Source of the DNA: Halopseudomonas pachastrellae
GTDB taxonomy: Bacteria; Pseudomonadota; Gammaproteobacteria; Pseudomonadales; Pseudomonadaceae
Assembly (NCBI RefSeq): GCF_900114765.1
Contig: NZ_FOUD01000003.1
Coordinates: 124,001-188,000, forward strand
DNA length: 64,000 nt
Direction of reading: 5' to 3'
Part shown: in pieces, positions 28,342 to 36,394 of the stretch
Layout: every line of letters begins with the position of its first letter
Position numbering within the stretch: the first letter of the stretch is position 1
The notes under the pieces: generated by a model
Databases searched by the model: none
The model's input: only the letters and a program-made list of their open reading frames with translations
Told to the model about the DNA's origin: nothing
Position numbers and translations under genes: made by a program

Positions 28342-29718
28342 TCAATCAGTGCTGGCGGGTCGCTCCAGCGGCAGGGTGATCTTTACCAGCAAGCCGCCCA
28401 GCGCGCTGTCGGCAAGCACCAGCGTGCCCTGATGGCGTTCGCAGATGCGCTGGACGATGGACAGGCCGAGCCCTGCGCCCTGGCTGTTGCCCTGGGTATG
28501 AAAGCGCTCCAGCAGGCGCTCGCGGTCCGACGCCGGTACCCCGCTGCCGCTGTCTTCGACTTTTAGCACCAGTTGATCGGCCTGGCGCTGCAGACTGACC
28601 AGAATGCGGCCGCCGTGTGGTGCGTGCTGGATGGCGTTGCCGACCAGATTTTGCAGCAGCATGCCGAGGCTGCCGGGCTCCATGTTGATGCTGTCCGGCA
28701 GGCTGCTGTCGTCCAGCAGCTCAAGCTCCTGATCCCGGCGCAAGGCCAATGGCAGCAGTTCGGCGACTTCGTCGCGGCAGCTTTGCAGCAGCGCGACCGG
28801 GCTGCGCTGGCGCTGCTGGTCATCGGCCAGCCGGGCCAGGGTGAGCATTTGTGAGACCAGTCGGGTGGCGCGCTCAACACCCTGACGCAGGTGCTTGAGG
28901 GCCTGCTCACGCTCGGCCGGCTCGGCTGCCTGCATGGCGTTTTCGGCATGGATTTTCAGCACCGCCAGCGGGGTACGCAGTTCGTGGGCCGCATCGGCAA
29001 TAAAGCGCTGCTCGCGGGCCAGCAACTGGTGCAGCTGTTCCAGCATGCGGTTGAGCGCGGCCTGCACCGGCTCCAGCTCGCTGGGCAGATCACTGAGCAC
29101 GATGGGCTGCAGGCTGTTCGGCTCACGCAGGCGAATCAGCCGCGCCAGTTCATCGAGTGGCTTGAGTCCGGAGCCGATGGCAAACCACACCAGCAGCACC
29201 ATCAGCGGAATACCCAGCAGGTCTGGCACCAGCGTGCCGCGCACGATCTTGTCGACCAGCTCGCCGCGCACATCGCTGCGCTCGCCTACCCAGACCGCCA
29301 GCCCACTCTCGTCGGAGTCGAGCACGTAGCCGCGCCATTGGCGGTTGTCCTGCTGCAGATCGGCAAAGCCCGGCTGCCAGTCGGCGTCGGTCAGCTGTGG
29401 CACGTTGAACGAGCGGGCGATCACGGTGCCGCTGGCGTTGCGGACCTGAAAGGCCAGCTTGCTCTCGTAGCGGTGGCCGAGCTTGGGGTGTTCGCCGGTG
29501 GTTTCCAGCAGTGCCTGGGCCAGCTGTTCGGTCGACATCTGCCCTTGCGATGCGCCGAGCAGGCCGATCAGCACCCGCGCGCTCTGCCCCAGCTGAGCGT
29601 CAAACAGCTCTTCGACCTCGTGGGTGGAGTCGTGGTGGCTGGCCCAGCCCATGATCAGGGTGCCGATGACCAGCAGGCCGAGCACGCGGAGCAGAATGCG
29701 TTTGCGGATCGACTTCAT
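28342..29718 (-). CDS. sensor histidine kinase, QseC/PmrB type
   Basis: 458 residues. N-terminal span (ILLRVLGLLVIGTLIMGW), a periplasmic ~130-residue sensor region, a second span (GIPLMVLLVWFAIG) with a HAMP-like linker, HisKA with HELRTPLAVLKIH, and HATPase_c with NAIQHAPHGG, DSGSGVP and GAGLGLSI. It is the last gene of a seven-gene operon and overlaps its response regulator by 4 nt. The signal is unknown; position suggests that it senses a product or consequence of the enzymes encoded upstream in the operon. Confidence 0.9.
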   Translation of the reverse strand: MKSIRKRILLRVLGLLVIGTLIMGWASHHDSTHEVEELFDAQLGQSARVLIGLLGASQGQMSTEQLAQALLETTGEHPKLGHRYESKLAFQVRNASGTVIARSFNVPQLTDADWQPGFADLQQDNRQWRGYVLDSDESGLAVWVGERSDVRGELVDKIVRGTLVPDLLGIPLMVLLVWFAIGSGLKPLDELARLIRLREPNSLQPIVLSDLPSELEPVQAALNRMLEQLHQLLAREQRFIADAAHELRTPLAVLKIHAENAMQAAEPAEREQALKHLRQGVERATRLVSQMLTLARLADDQQRQRSPVALLQSCRDEVAELLPLALRRDQELELLDDSSLPDSINMEPGSLGMLLQNLVGNAIQHAPHGGRILVSLQRQADQLVLKVEDSGSGVPASDRERLLERFHTQGNSQGAGLGLSIVQRICERHQGTLVLADSALGGLLVKITLPLERPASTD

Positions 29719-30377
29719 GCGTCGCGCTCAATCATGTAACCGACGCCGCGCAGCGTGCGAATCAGGCCGCTGAATAATTTGCGCCGCAAGTGGTGGATGT
29801 GGACTTCCAGGGTGTTGCTGTCGACCTCCTCGTTCCAGCCATACAGCGACTGCTCCAGCCGGTCGCGGGTCAGTACCCGGTCCGGTTGGGCCATCAGTTC
29901 GTGCAGCAGCACAAACTCCTTGCGTGAGAGGTTCACGGGTTTGCCTTCGAAGGTGACCTGTTGGCTCTGCGGGTCGAGGGTGACGCCGCGCAGCTGGATC
30001 AGCGGCTCGGCGCGCCCGGCGCTGCGTCTTAGCAGCGCGCGGATGCGTGCTTTCAGTTCGGCGCTGTCGAAGGGCTTGATCAGATAGTCGTCGGCACCGG
30101 CATCGAGGCCGGCGATGCGATCCTGCACGCCATCACGGGCAGTCAGCACCAGCACCGGCACGGCCTGATGACGGTCGCGCAGTTCGCGCAGCACCTGCAG
30201 GCCGTCCATGCGCGGCAAGCCCAGATCCAGCACTGCCAGATCGAAGGGCTCGCTGCTCAGGGCGTGCAGCGCGCTGGCGCCGTCCTGCAGCCAGTCGAGG
30301 GTATACCCCTCATCCTTGAGCGAGGTGAGGATGCCCTCGGCGAGGGAGGTGTCGTCTTCTACCAGCAGCAGTCGCAT
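29715..30377 (-). CDS. response regulator, OmpR/PhoB family, QseB/PmrA type
   Basis: 220 residues. The receiver has LLVEDDTSLAEG, AVLDLGLPRMDG (phospho-Asp51) and IKPFD; the winged-helix DNA-binding domain has VNLSRKEFVLLHELM, EVHIHHLRRK and TLRGVGYMI. PmrA/QseB-type regulators bind two hexamers YTTAAK spaced by 5 nt, and such a site (CTTAAG twice) lies at 34658-34674 before the first gene of this operon, indicating autoregulation. It lies 3 bp after the TPR gene. Confidence 0.92.
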   Translation of the reverse strand: MRLLLVEDDTSLAEGILTSLKDEGYTLDWLQDGASALHALSSEPFDLAVLDLGLPRMDGLQVLRELRDRHQAVPVLVLTARDGVQDRIAGLDAGADDYLIKPFDSAELKARIRALLRRSAGRAEPLIQLRGVTLDPQSQQVTFEGKPVNLSRKEFVLLHELMAQPDRVLTRDRLEQSLYGWNEEVDSNTLEVHIHHLRRKLFSGLIRTLRGVGYMIERDA

Positions 30378-30380
30378 GCG

Positions 30381-31010
30381 TTACCTGTTGGCGATCTTGT
30401 CCAGTCGGGCGCGGATTTCGGCCTGGCGACCTTCGTCGGCCAGCGGACGGTCCGGGCGGGGTGCTGCACCCTGTGCCTTGAGCAGCGCGGTGCGGGCTTC
30501 AGCATAGCGTTTCTGGTCGATCAGGTAATCGGCCCAGAAGAAATTGCTGTCGATGCCATCGGGGTTGAGCACCAGCGCTTTTTGCAGCAGGGCCTCGGCC
30601 TGTTCGTCGTCGCCAAAGCCAATCGGCCAGCCCGGTACCTGGTAGTAAAGCGCGCCAAGGCTGGTGTAGGCCGAGCCCTGCAGCGCTTGCGGGTCAACCT
30701 GCAGGGCGTGTTCAAACAGGCTCTTGGCCTCCTTCACCTTGCCCAGTGCGCCCAGCCCGCCTTCGGCGCCGGCCCAACTGCTGAGAATGATGCCGTTCCA
30801 GATCAGCAGCGACGCATCATTCGGCTCCTGGGCCAGCGCCTGTCCGGCCTGCGCAGAGAGTGCCTCGAAGGCGGCAGATTTCTGGTTATCCGGCAATTGA
30901 TACTGAATTTCCGCCCAGCGCTGCTGCAGCGGGGCAATGTCGGCGGCCAGGGTGCTCAGGCTGAAGCAGGCCAGCAGGCCGGCGAGAAGGTAACGAATCC
31001 AGATGCTCAT
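30381..31010 (-). CDS. secreted/periplasmic TPR-repeat protein
   Basis: 209 residues with a signal peptide (LLAGLLACFSLSTLA) followed by a helical TPR solenoid: AQEPNDASLLIWNGIIL, AKSLFEHALQVDPQAL, QAEALLQKALVLNPDGID, YAEARTALLKAQ. TPRs mediate protein contacts. No catalytic motif is visible. It is wedged between the SDR (2 bp) and the regulator (3 bp), so it belongs to the operon and may be a periplasmic scaffold or sensor accessory; that role is inference. Confidence 0.8.
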   Translation of the reverse strand: MSIWIRYLLAGLLACFSLSTLAADIAPLQQRWAEIQYQLPDNQKSAAFEALSAQAGQALAQEPNDASLLIWNGIILSSWAGAEGGLGALGKVKEAKSLFEHALQVDPQALQGSAYTSLGALYYQVPGWPIGFGDDEQAEALLQKALVLNPDGIDSNFFWADYLIDQKRYAEARTALLKAQGAAPRPDRPLADEGRQAEIRARLDKIANR

Positions 31011-31012
31011 GC

Positions 31013-31819
31013 TCAGTGCTCCTTGGGGTGGGCAGCGGGTGATGCGTAATGGCGAATAGTGGGCAGCTGGCGGCGCAGGGCCTTGTCGACCAAGCGTGGC
31101 AGCAGGCCGTTGAGGCGCACGAACAGCCGCTCGGGAAAGCCCAGATGGACTTCACGCAGGTCGGCGTCCAGCGCTTGAACCAGCCGCTCGGCGACCAGTT
31201 CCGGGCTGTCCATGCTGACCTGCAGTTCGGCGTTCATGGCCTCGACGGCGGCGTTGTTCATTTCGGTGCGAGTGGCACGCGGGGCGATGTAGAGCACGCC
31301 GACGTTGGTGTCCGCTAGCTCTCGGCGCAGTGCTTCGGAGAAGCCGCGCAGGGCGAATTTGGTCGCACAGTAGACGCTGAAGCCGGGGTAGCCGATCGAG
31401 CCGAAGGTTGAGCCGATGTTGACCACACAACTATGCGGCTGACTGCGCAGCAGGGGCAGCATGGCGTGGGTCAGCTGCAGGGTGGCGCTCAGGTTGGTTG
31501 TGATCAGGTCGTCGATACCCTGCGCCTGCATGTTTTCGAACAGGCCGAAGTGGTTGATGCCGGCGGCGTTGATCAGCAGGTTGATGCCTCCCATCTGCTG
31601 GGCGTGGCGCAGCACATTGGCGCGATCAGCCGGATGGCGCAGGTCGGCCTGCAGGCAACTGACCAGGTCGGGGTTGCGCTCGACCAATGCCTGCAGCGCT
31701 TGGTCCTGCCGCCCGACCACCAGCACCTGCGCGCCCCGTGCGCACAGCGCCGCGACGATGGCGCGGCCCATACCACCGGTCGCGCCGGTCAGCAGCACTC
31801 GACTAGCCGACAGCTGCAT
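31013..31819 (-). CDS. short-chain dehydrogenase/reductase (operon member)
   Basis: 268 residues: cofactor motif TGATGGMG, NAAG (LINAAGIN), catalytic Ser (NIGSTFGS) and YCATK. The C-terminal extension (FPERLFVRLNGLLPRLVDKALRRQ) is basic and amphipathic, as in SDRs that act on membrane-soluble substrates. It overlaps the diiron-oxidase gene by 17 nt. Within this operon it probably reduces or oxidises an acyl-derived ketone or alcohol; the substrate is unknown. Confidence 0.88.
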   Translation of the reverse strand: MQLSASRVLLTGATGGMGRAIVAALCARGAQVLVVGRQDQALQALVERNPDLVSCLQADLRHPADRANVLRHAQQMGGINLLINAAGINHFGLFENMQAQGIDDLITTNLSATLQLTHAMLPLLRSQPHSCVVNIGSTFGSIGYPGFSVYCATKFALRGFSEALRRELADTNVGVLYIAPRATRTEMNNAAVEAMNAELQVSMDSPELVAERLVQALDADLREVHLGFPERLFVRLNGLLPRLVDKALRRQLPTIRHYASPAAHPKEH

Positions 31820-32486
31820 GGCGTACCTCCTCTTCGACTGCGCCCGGCAGGCTGCGGAACATCTCGGCGTAAAGCCGGTAGATCACCCGCGCGGTATGCA
31901 GCACCGCGGTGCGGTCGGCGTCGTTGTCGATGCGGTTAACCAGTTGCTCGAAGAATTTCATGTGTTCCAGATCCAGCGAGCCGTGCGAACTCAGGTAGCT
32001 GAACGCTTGCGGCGGCAGGCCTAGGCCTTCTTTCAGGCTGCCGGCGGCCTGGGTCGCCAGCGCGATGCTGGTCCCTTCGAGTACGAACACCATGCCCAGC
32101 ATGGACATGGGATTCAGCCGGTTGATGCGGTCGTACATGGTGCTGACCATCAGCTCGGTGGCCAGGGCGGGAATGCTGTCGCGGGCGGCGTCGGCGTCGC
32201 CACCGCAGGCGCGGATGTCGTTGAGAATCCACTCCTGATGGCCAAGCTCCTCCTCGATGTACTCGGCCATGGCTTCGCGTACCCACTCATGGTCGCTGTC
32301 CAGTCGCGAGCCGCAGGCCATCAGCAGCGGCACCGTGTGGCGTACGTGGTGGAAGGCCTGGGTCAGGAAGGCAATGTAGCTGTGGCGCTGCACTTCACCA
32401 CGCAGGGCCGCTTGAATCAGCGGCGAGCTGAACAGGTACTCGCGCTCGTTCACGGTTTCGTTTTGCAGTTGCTCGAAGAAAGTCAT
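31803..32486 (-). CDS. haem-oxygenase-like diiron oxidase (TenA/UndA-like fold)
   Basis: 227 residues, all helical. Candidate metal ligands are E80xxH83 in YIEEELGHQEW, E137 in VLEGTS, and D172xxH175 in SLDLEHMKF, the pattern of haem-oxygenase-like diiron oxidases/oxygenases (HDO). Characterised relatives decarboxylate fatty acids to terminal alkenes (UndA), cleave lysine C-C bonds (BesC) or oxygenate amines. It overlaps the acyl-ligase gene by 4 nt and the SDR by 17 nt. Which substrate is handled is unknown; an acyl or amino-acyl compound is inferred from the operon. Confidence 0.8.
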   Translation of the reverse strand: MTFFEQLQNETVNEREYLFSSPLIQAALRGEVQRHSYIAFLTQAFHHVRHTVPLLMACGSRLDSDHEWVREAMAEYIEEELGHQEWILNDIRACGGDADAARDSIPALATELMVSTMYDRINRLNPMSMLGMVFVLEGTSIALATQAAGSLKEGLGLPPQAFSYLSSHGSLDLEHMKFFEQLVNRIDNDADRTAVLHTARVIYRLYAEMFRSLPGAVEEEVRHAAVG

Positions 32487-33943
32487 AGGGCAATGTCCTC
32501 GGTCAGCAGGCCCAGCAGGGCCGTTTGATAGTGTTCGATGATCTGCTCGCGGCGCAGGCGACCGTTGCTGGTCAGCTGGCCGTTAGCGGCACTGAAGGGT
32601 TCACTGGCGGTCAGCCAGGGTCCGATGCGGGCGTAGTCGGGCAGGCGGCTGTTGGCTTGAGCAATCGCCTGCTCGATATCGGTTACCCGGAAGGCGCTGC
32701 TGCGCGGCACGATCAGTGCGACGTTGACTGGCAGCGCCTCGCCATAGACCAGCACCTGGGCAATCGCCGGGTGGACGGCGATCTCCGCCTCGACCCATTC
32801 CGGATTGACGTTGCGGCCAAAGGCGGTAATGAACTGATTTTTCTTGCGGCCGAGAATGCTCAGATAACCATCCTCCAGCTTGCCGATATCGCCGGTCGGC
32901 CACTCGTCCACGGTCAGCGGCGGCTCGCCGAGATAACCCAGCGCGCGGGCGCCGCGCACCATGATTTCGCCGTCTTCTGCCAAGCGAATCTGCACGTGCG
33001 GCAGCGGCTGGCCGACGGTGCCCGGGCGGTTTTGGCCCGGGCGGTTCAGACTCACCACCGAGGCGCACTCGGACAGGCCGTAGCCCTCGAAGACCGGCAA
33101 GCCGTGTTTGGCGGCGTGCTCCAGCAGCGAGGGTGCGACCCGGCCGCCGCCAACCGCGATAAAGCGCAGGCTGCGTGGCAGCGGCGCGCCCGCATCGGCT
33201 GCCTGCAACAGCCCTTGCAGCAACTGCGGGACCAGAATCAGGCTATGCGGCTGGCTTTGCAGCAACACGCTGAGCAGGCGTGGCGCGTTGATTTGCGCGC
33301 CCTGCAGACCAGTGTCGGTCGGCACGTAAATGCTGGCACCGTTGAGTAGCGCGGTGATCGCGCCAAGGTTGTCCAGCAGCACGGCCAGCGGCAGCAGAAT
33401 CAGGTGTTGCTGCGGGTCGACCGACGAGCAGGCCTCACGCAGGCTGTCGGCCACCTGCAGCATGGCTTCGGCCGACAGGCAGACGCCCTTGGGCGTGCCG
33501 GTGGTGCCGGAGGTAAAGGTGATCTTGGCCGTCCCTTGCGGTATGCCGACGTTGATCGGTGCGCGCTGCCAGCCGAGCGAGGTGGCGGCAAAGCCCAGCG
33601 CCTGCAGTTCGGCGCTGTCTTCCGCCATACCGAGTACGGTATCCACGCCGGCGCTGGTCAGCAGATGGGCGCGTTGTTGGGGGGTGAAAAACGGTGCAAT
33701 CGGCACGCAGGTCAGACCTGCTTGCAGAATTGCCAGATCCCACAGCAGCCACTCGCGGCCGTTGGGCAGTGCCAGTGCAACGCAGCGGCAGCCGACGGCG
33801 CGCAGATGCTCGGCACGGCGATGGATCTCGGCGGGCAGGTCGGCGTAGCTGATGCTGCCTTCTTCGTCGCTCAAGGCGAGTTTGTTGGGGCGCTCAGCCG
33901 CGAAGCGGTCGAGGCTGTGCCAGAGTACTTCAGGCGCAATCAT
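32483..33943 (-). CDS. AMP-dependent acyl ligase/synthetase
   Basis: 486 residues, an adenylate-forming enzyme: P-loop FTSGTTGTPKG (about 142-152), EGYGLSE, TGDIG, GRKKNQF and a C-terminal lid with NGRLRRE containing the catalytic Lys/Arg region. At 486 residues it is shorter than long-chain acyl-CoA synthetases. It should activate a carboxylate, probably a fatty acid, as acyl-AMP and then acyl-CoA or acyl-protein. Both junctions overlap (4 nt with the oxidase, 14 nt with the hemolysin-family gene). Confidence 0.88.
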   Translation of the reverse strand: MIAPEVLWHSLDRFAAERPNKLALSDEEGSISYADLPAEIHRRAEHLRAVGCRCVALALPNGREWLLWDLAILQAGLTCVPIAPFFTPQQRAHLLTSAGVDTVLGMAEDSAELQALGFAATSLGWQRAPINVGIPQGTAKITFTSGTTGTPKGVCLSAEAMLQVADSLREACSSVDPQQHLILLPLAVLLDNLGAITALLNGASIYVPTDTGLQGAQINAPRLLSVLLQSQPHSLILVPQLLQGLLQAADAGAPLPRSLRFIAVGGGRVAPSLLEHAAKHGLPVFEGYGLSECASVVSLNRPGQNRPGTVGQPLPHVQIRLAEDGEIMVRGARALGYLGEPPLTVDEWPTGDIGKLEDGYLSILGRKKNQFITAFGRNVNPEWVEAEIAVHPAIAQVLVYGEALPVNVALIVPRSSAFRVTDIEQAIAQANSRLPDYARIGPWLTASEPFSAANGQLTSNGRLRREQIIEHYQTALLGLLTEDIAL

Positions 33944-34616
33944 TGGCGATCTCCGAGCCAGTTTGCAGGTAATCGGGTTGGTAGCGCATGCGCTCGAACA
34001 GACCGCGGCGCTGCAGCTGGTTGAAGCCTTCGGGGATGTAACCGGCCATCACGCGGGGTTGCGTGGCGTAGTAGCTGCCCCACTCCAAGCGAGCTTCGCC
34101 AAGGCGCAGCGGGTCGGCCGGGCCCAGATCGATCGGGCTCAGGGTCAGGCGCTGGAAGCTGTTGAGCAGCATCGGCGTACCGGTGAACACCACCCAGGTG
34201 TAACCTCTGGTGGCCAGGTAGTGGGTCAGCGCGATGATCAGCAGGCGACCCGCGCCGGGCGCCAGCGCGGCCAGATTACCGACTTCGACAACCCGCTCAC
34301 GGTGCACCGGCAGATCGGTGTGCTGGCGAATGGCGTCGCACACCGGCTGATCCAGGTAGTGCTCAAGAAACAGCGGGCCACTGGCACCGCCGCGCATGCC
34401 GACACCGGCCTTCAGCTCGCCTTGCTGGCAGAGGCCAAGCAACTCCGGCATGAATTGGCTGACGTTGGCGCCGTAGGTATCGGCAAAACAGTCGTGAACA
34501 AAACTCTCCAGCCGTGACCGCAGCGTGCAGTCGGGGTGCTGGGGCGCGTGCAGCAGGGCGGCGTCATCGCCAAGGCGGGCGAGCTGCCGAGCCTGTGAAG
34601 CGGGGGTTTGTGACAT
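33930..34616 (-). CDS. thermostable-hemolysin-family (GNAT-like) protein
   Basis: 228 residues. It matches the T_hemolysin family (delta-VPH-like): RLESFVHDCFADTYGANVSQFMPELL, YLDQPVCDAI and RERVVEVGNLAALAPGAGR. The fold is like GNAT/autoinducer-synthase acyltransferases, which makes an acyl- or aminoacyl-transfer role more likely here than haemolysis; that is inference. GAGGAGGAAGG precedes the ATG at 34616, an excellent ribosome binding site. It is the first gene of the operon, with a PmrA-type box about 42 nt upstream. Confidence 0.8.
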   Translation of the reverse strand: MSQTPASQARQLARLGDDAALLHAPQHPDCTLRSRLESFVHDCFADTYGANVSQFMPELLGLCQQGELKAGVGMRGGASGPLFLEHYLDQPVCDAIRQHTDLPVHRERVVEVGNLAALAPGAGRLLIIALTHYLATRGYTWVVFTGTPMLLNSFQRLTLSPIDLGPADPLRLGEARLEWGSYYATQPRVMAGYIPEGFNQLQRRGLFERMRYQPDYLQTGSEIANDCA

Positions 34617-34657
34617 GGCCTTCCTCCTCATGTTGGGGAGGAGAATGGCGGGCGAAT

Positions 34658-34674
34658 CTTAAGATCGGCTTAAG
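34658..34674. promoter_or_regulatory. PmrA/QseB-type box in front of the seven-gene operon
   Basis: CTTAAG-ATCGG-CTTAAG is a perfect match to the PmrA-box consensus YTTAAK-N5-YTTAAK. It lies 42-58 nt before the ATG of the hemolysin-family gene, in the right place to recruit the operon's own OmpR-family regulator (29715-30377). Confidence 0.7.
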
Positions 34675-34707
34675 CGAATCTCTGTTGATCGACCTTTGCT
34701 GAATTTT

Positions 34708-34782
34708 CGTCATTCCTGCGCAGGCGGGAATCCACTCAGACGCCCGGCACATTGATGGATCCCCGCCTGCGCGGGGATGACG
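34708..34782. repeat. REP-like inverted repeat
   Basis: CGTCATTCCTGCGCAGGCGG followed by GAATCC (34708-34733) is mirrored by GGATCC then CCGCCTGCGCGGGGATGACG (34757-34782). The arms are about 26 nt with a few mismatches. This is the form of the dispersed extragenic repeats common in gammaproteobacteria. Confidence 0.7.
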
Positions 34783-34891
34783 TGGTTTTGGATTTCAAGT
34801 TTAGGCAGGCTGCTCCGGTGATGTTTTGATTTCCAATCTTATGGTCGAGTGTGCACCGGGTGTCGTCCCGTTTACGCGGGCGAGTAGCGCA

Positions 34892-34963
34892 GGGCTGACG
34901 GGAAAAAGAGTCATAGGATGTCTGAGGAGCGTAGCGACGAGTTTTATGACTCCCCGTTAGCCC
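34892..34963. repeat. structured intergenic repeat, long inverted pair
   Basis: GGGCTGACGGG-AAAAA-GAGTCATA (34892-34914) pairs with TATGACTC-CCCGTTAGCCC (34945-34963), with one mismatch and a 5-base bulge. The sequence between (GGAGCGTAGCGACGAG) forms a second short element. I recognise the style as a dispersed Pseudomonas intergenic repeat, but have not confirmed copies. Confidence 0.55.
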
Positions 34964-35017
34964 GAGCAACGCAGCGAACCCGAAGGGCCGCGTAGCCGGG
35001 TGCCCCGGGGGATCGCT

Positions 35018-35045
35018 AAGGGGGGCTGGGCAAGCAGCCCCCCTT
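35018..35045. terminator. perfect GC-rich hairpin upstream of gltS
   Basis: AAGGGGGGCTG (35018-35028) pairs with CAGCCCCCCTT (35035-35045), 11 bp with a 6-base loop. It is part of the repeat-rich region, which otherwise contains no gene. There is no clear T-tract, so it may be a repeat component instead of a terminator. Confidence 0.45.
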
Positions 35046-35182
35046 GGCTCGCCGTGAAAGGCGAAATACGTGGGTGAAGCGCCTACTAATAATAAGCCAG
35101 AGCCAAAAGACCTTTGCTCGCCAGCGCCCCAGGGCGTATATCCTGTCCCCTGCTCCCCCAAGCCATCACCGCGAGACCCGTC

Positions 35183-36394
35183 ATGGAAGAGTCTGTCCTG
35201 CTGATCAACACGCCCACCACGCTGGCGCTGACGGTGATTGCGCTGTGGCTGGGGTACTGGATCAATCAGCGGGTCAGCCTGCTCAGCCGCTACAACATCC
35301 CGGCGGCGGTCAGCGGTGGATTGCCGGTCAGTGCGCTGGTGGCGGTGATTCAGTTGATCTTTGATCGCGAGATTCAGTTTGATCTGGAGCTGCGCAACCT
35401 GTTGCTGATCGCCTTCTTCAGCACCATCGGGCTGTCGTCGCGGTTGCGACAGCTGCTGGCCGGCGGGCGGGCGTTGGCGATCATGCTGGGGTTGGCGGTG
35501 GTGTTTTTGTTGTGCCAGAACATCGTCGGCACGCTGCTGGCGTTGGGGCTCGGTAAAAGCCCGTTGTATGGGCTGATCGGCGGCAGCATCTCGCTGGCTG
35601 GCGGCCATGGCACGGCACTCACCTGGGGTCAGTTGTTCGAGGAGCATTTCGGACTGGCCGATGCCAGTACGCTGGGCCTGGCGATGGCGACAGCGGGGCT
35701 GATCAGCGGAGGGCTGCTCGGCGGGCCCGTGTCGGCGTGGCTGATTCGTCGGCATCAGCTGAGCAGCAGCGAGGCCGAAAGCGAATTGCCGCAGCTCGAA
35801 AGCCACGGCAAGACCACCTACATGATCAATCTGGATCACCTGCTCACGGCGGTGCTGCTGATTGCGCGGTGCTTTGCACTGGGTGCCAGCGTTTACGACT
35901 GGCTGTCCGGGCTAGGGCTGCGGTTGCCAGCGTTTCTGACCTCGATGTTTCTTGGCATTGTGCTGGCCAACGGGCTGGACGTGGCTGGGGTGGAGGTAGA
36001 CGAGCGACCGATTCAACTGGTGGGCGATCTGAGCCTGCAGCTGTTTCTGGGTATGAGTCTGATCAGCCTGCCGCTGCTCTCACTACAGGGAGCCTTTGGC
36101 GTGATTGGCATCATGCTGTTGATTCAAGCGGTGCTGATTACCCTGTTTACTGTGCTTCTGGTTTTTCCTCTGCTGGGGCGCAATTACGATGCGGCCTGTA
36201 TCAGCGCCGGGTTTATCGGTATGGGCTTGGGCGCCACGCCGGTCGGCATTGCCAACATGGATGCATTGACTGGCCGTTATGGCCCCAGCCCCAAGGCCTA
36301 TCTGGTGATTCCGCTGTTGGGCGCCTTCTTTATCGATATCGCCAACGCCACGTTGGTGCAGACACTGCTTGAGTTCAAGTTGTTCAGCCCTTGA
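35183..36394 (+). CDS. gltS: sodium/glutamate symporter
   Basis: 403 residues, the normal GltS length. There are about 10-12 hydrophobic spans and the two inverted family signatures: SISLAGGHGTALTWGQLF in the middle and GFIGMGLGATPVGIANMDAL near the C-terminus. It imports glutamate with Na+. The ATG at 35183 lies at the natural family start; the ribosome binding site is weak. Its 3' end overlaps the convergent OsmC gene by 11 nt. Confidence 0.94.
   Translation: MEESVLLINTPTTLALTVIALWLGYWINQRVSLLSRYNIPAAVSGGLPVSALVAVIQLIFDREIQFDLELRNLLLIAFFSTIGLSSRLRQLLAGGRALAIMLGLAVVFLLCQNIVGTLLALGLGKSPLYGLIGGSISLAGGHGTALTWGQLFEEHFGLADASTLGLAMATAGLISGGLLGGPVSAWLIRRHQLSSSEAESELPQLESHGKTTYMINLDHLLTAVLLIARCFALGASVYDWLSGLGLRLPAFLTSMFLGIVLANGLDVAGVEVDERPIQLVGDLSLQLFLGMSLISLPLLSLQGAFGVIGIMLLIQAVLITLFTVLLVFPLLGRNYDAACISAGFIGMGLGATPVGIANMDALTGRYGPSPKAYLVIPLLGAFFIDIANATLVQTLLEFKLFSP

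Noticed and set aside
34736-35839. Long frame across the repeats and the 5' part of gltS
   Set aside because: Crosses inverted repeats and runs antisense to gltS; the protein is Gln/Arg-rich without motifs.
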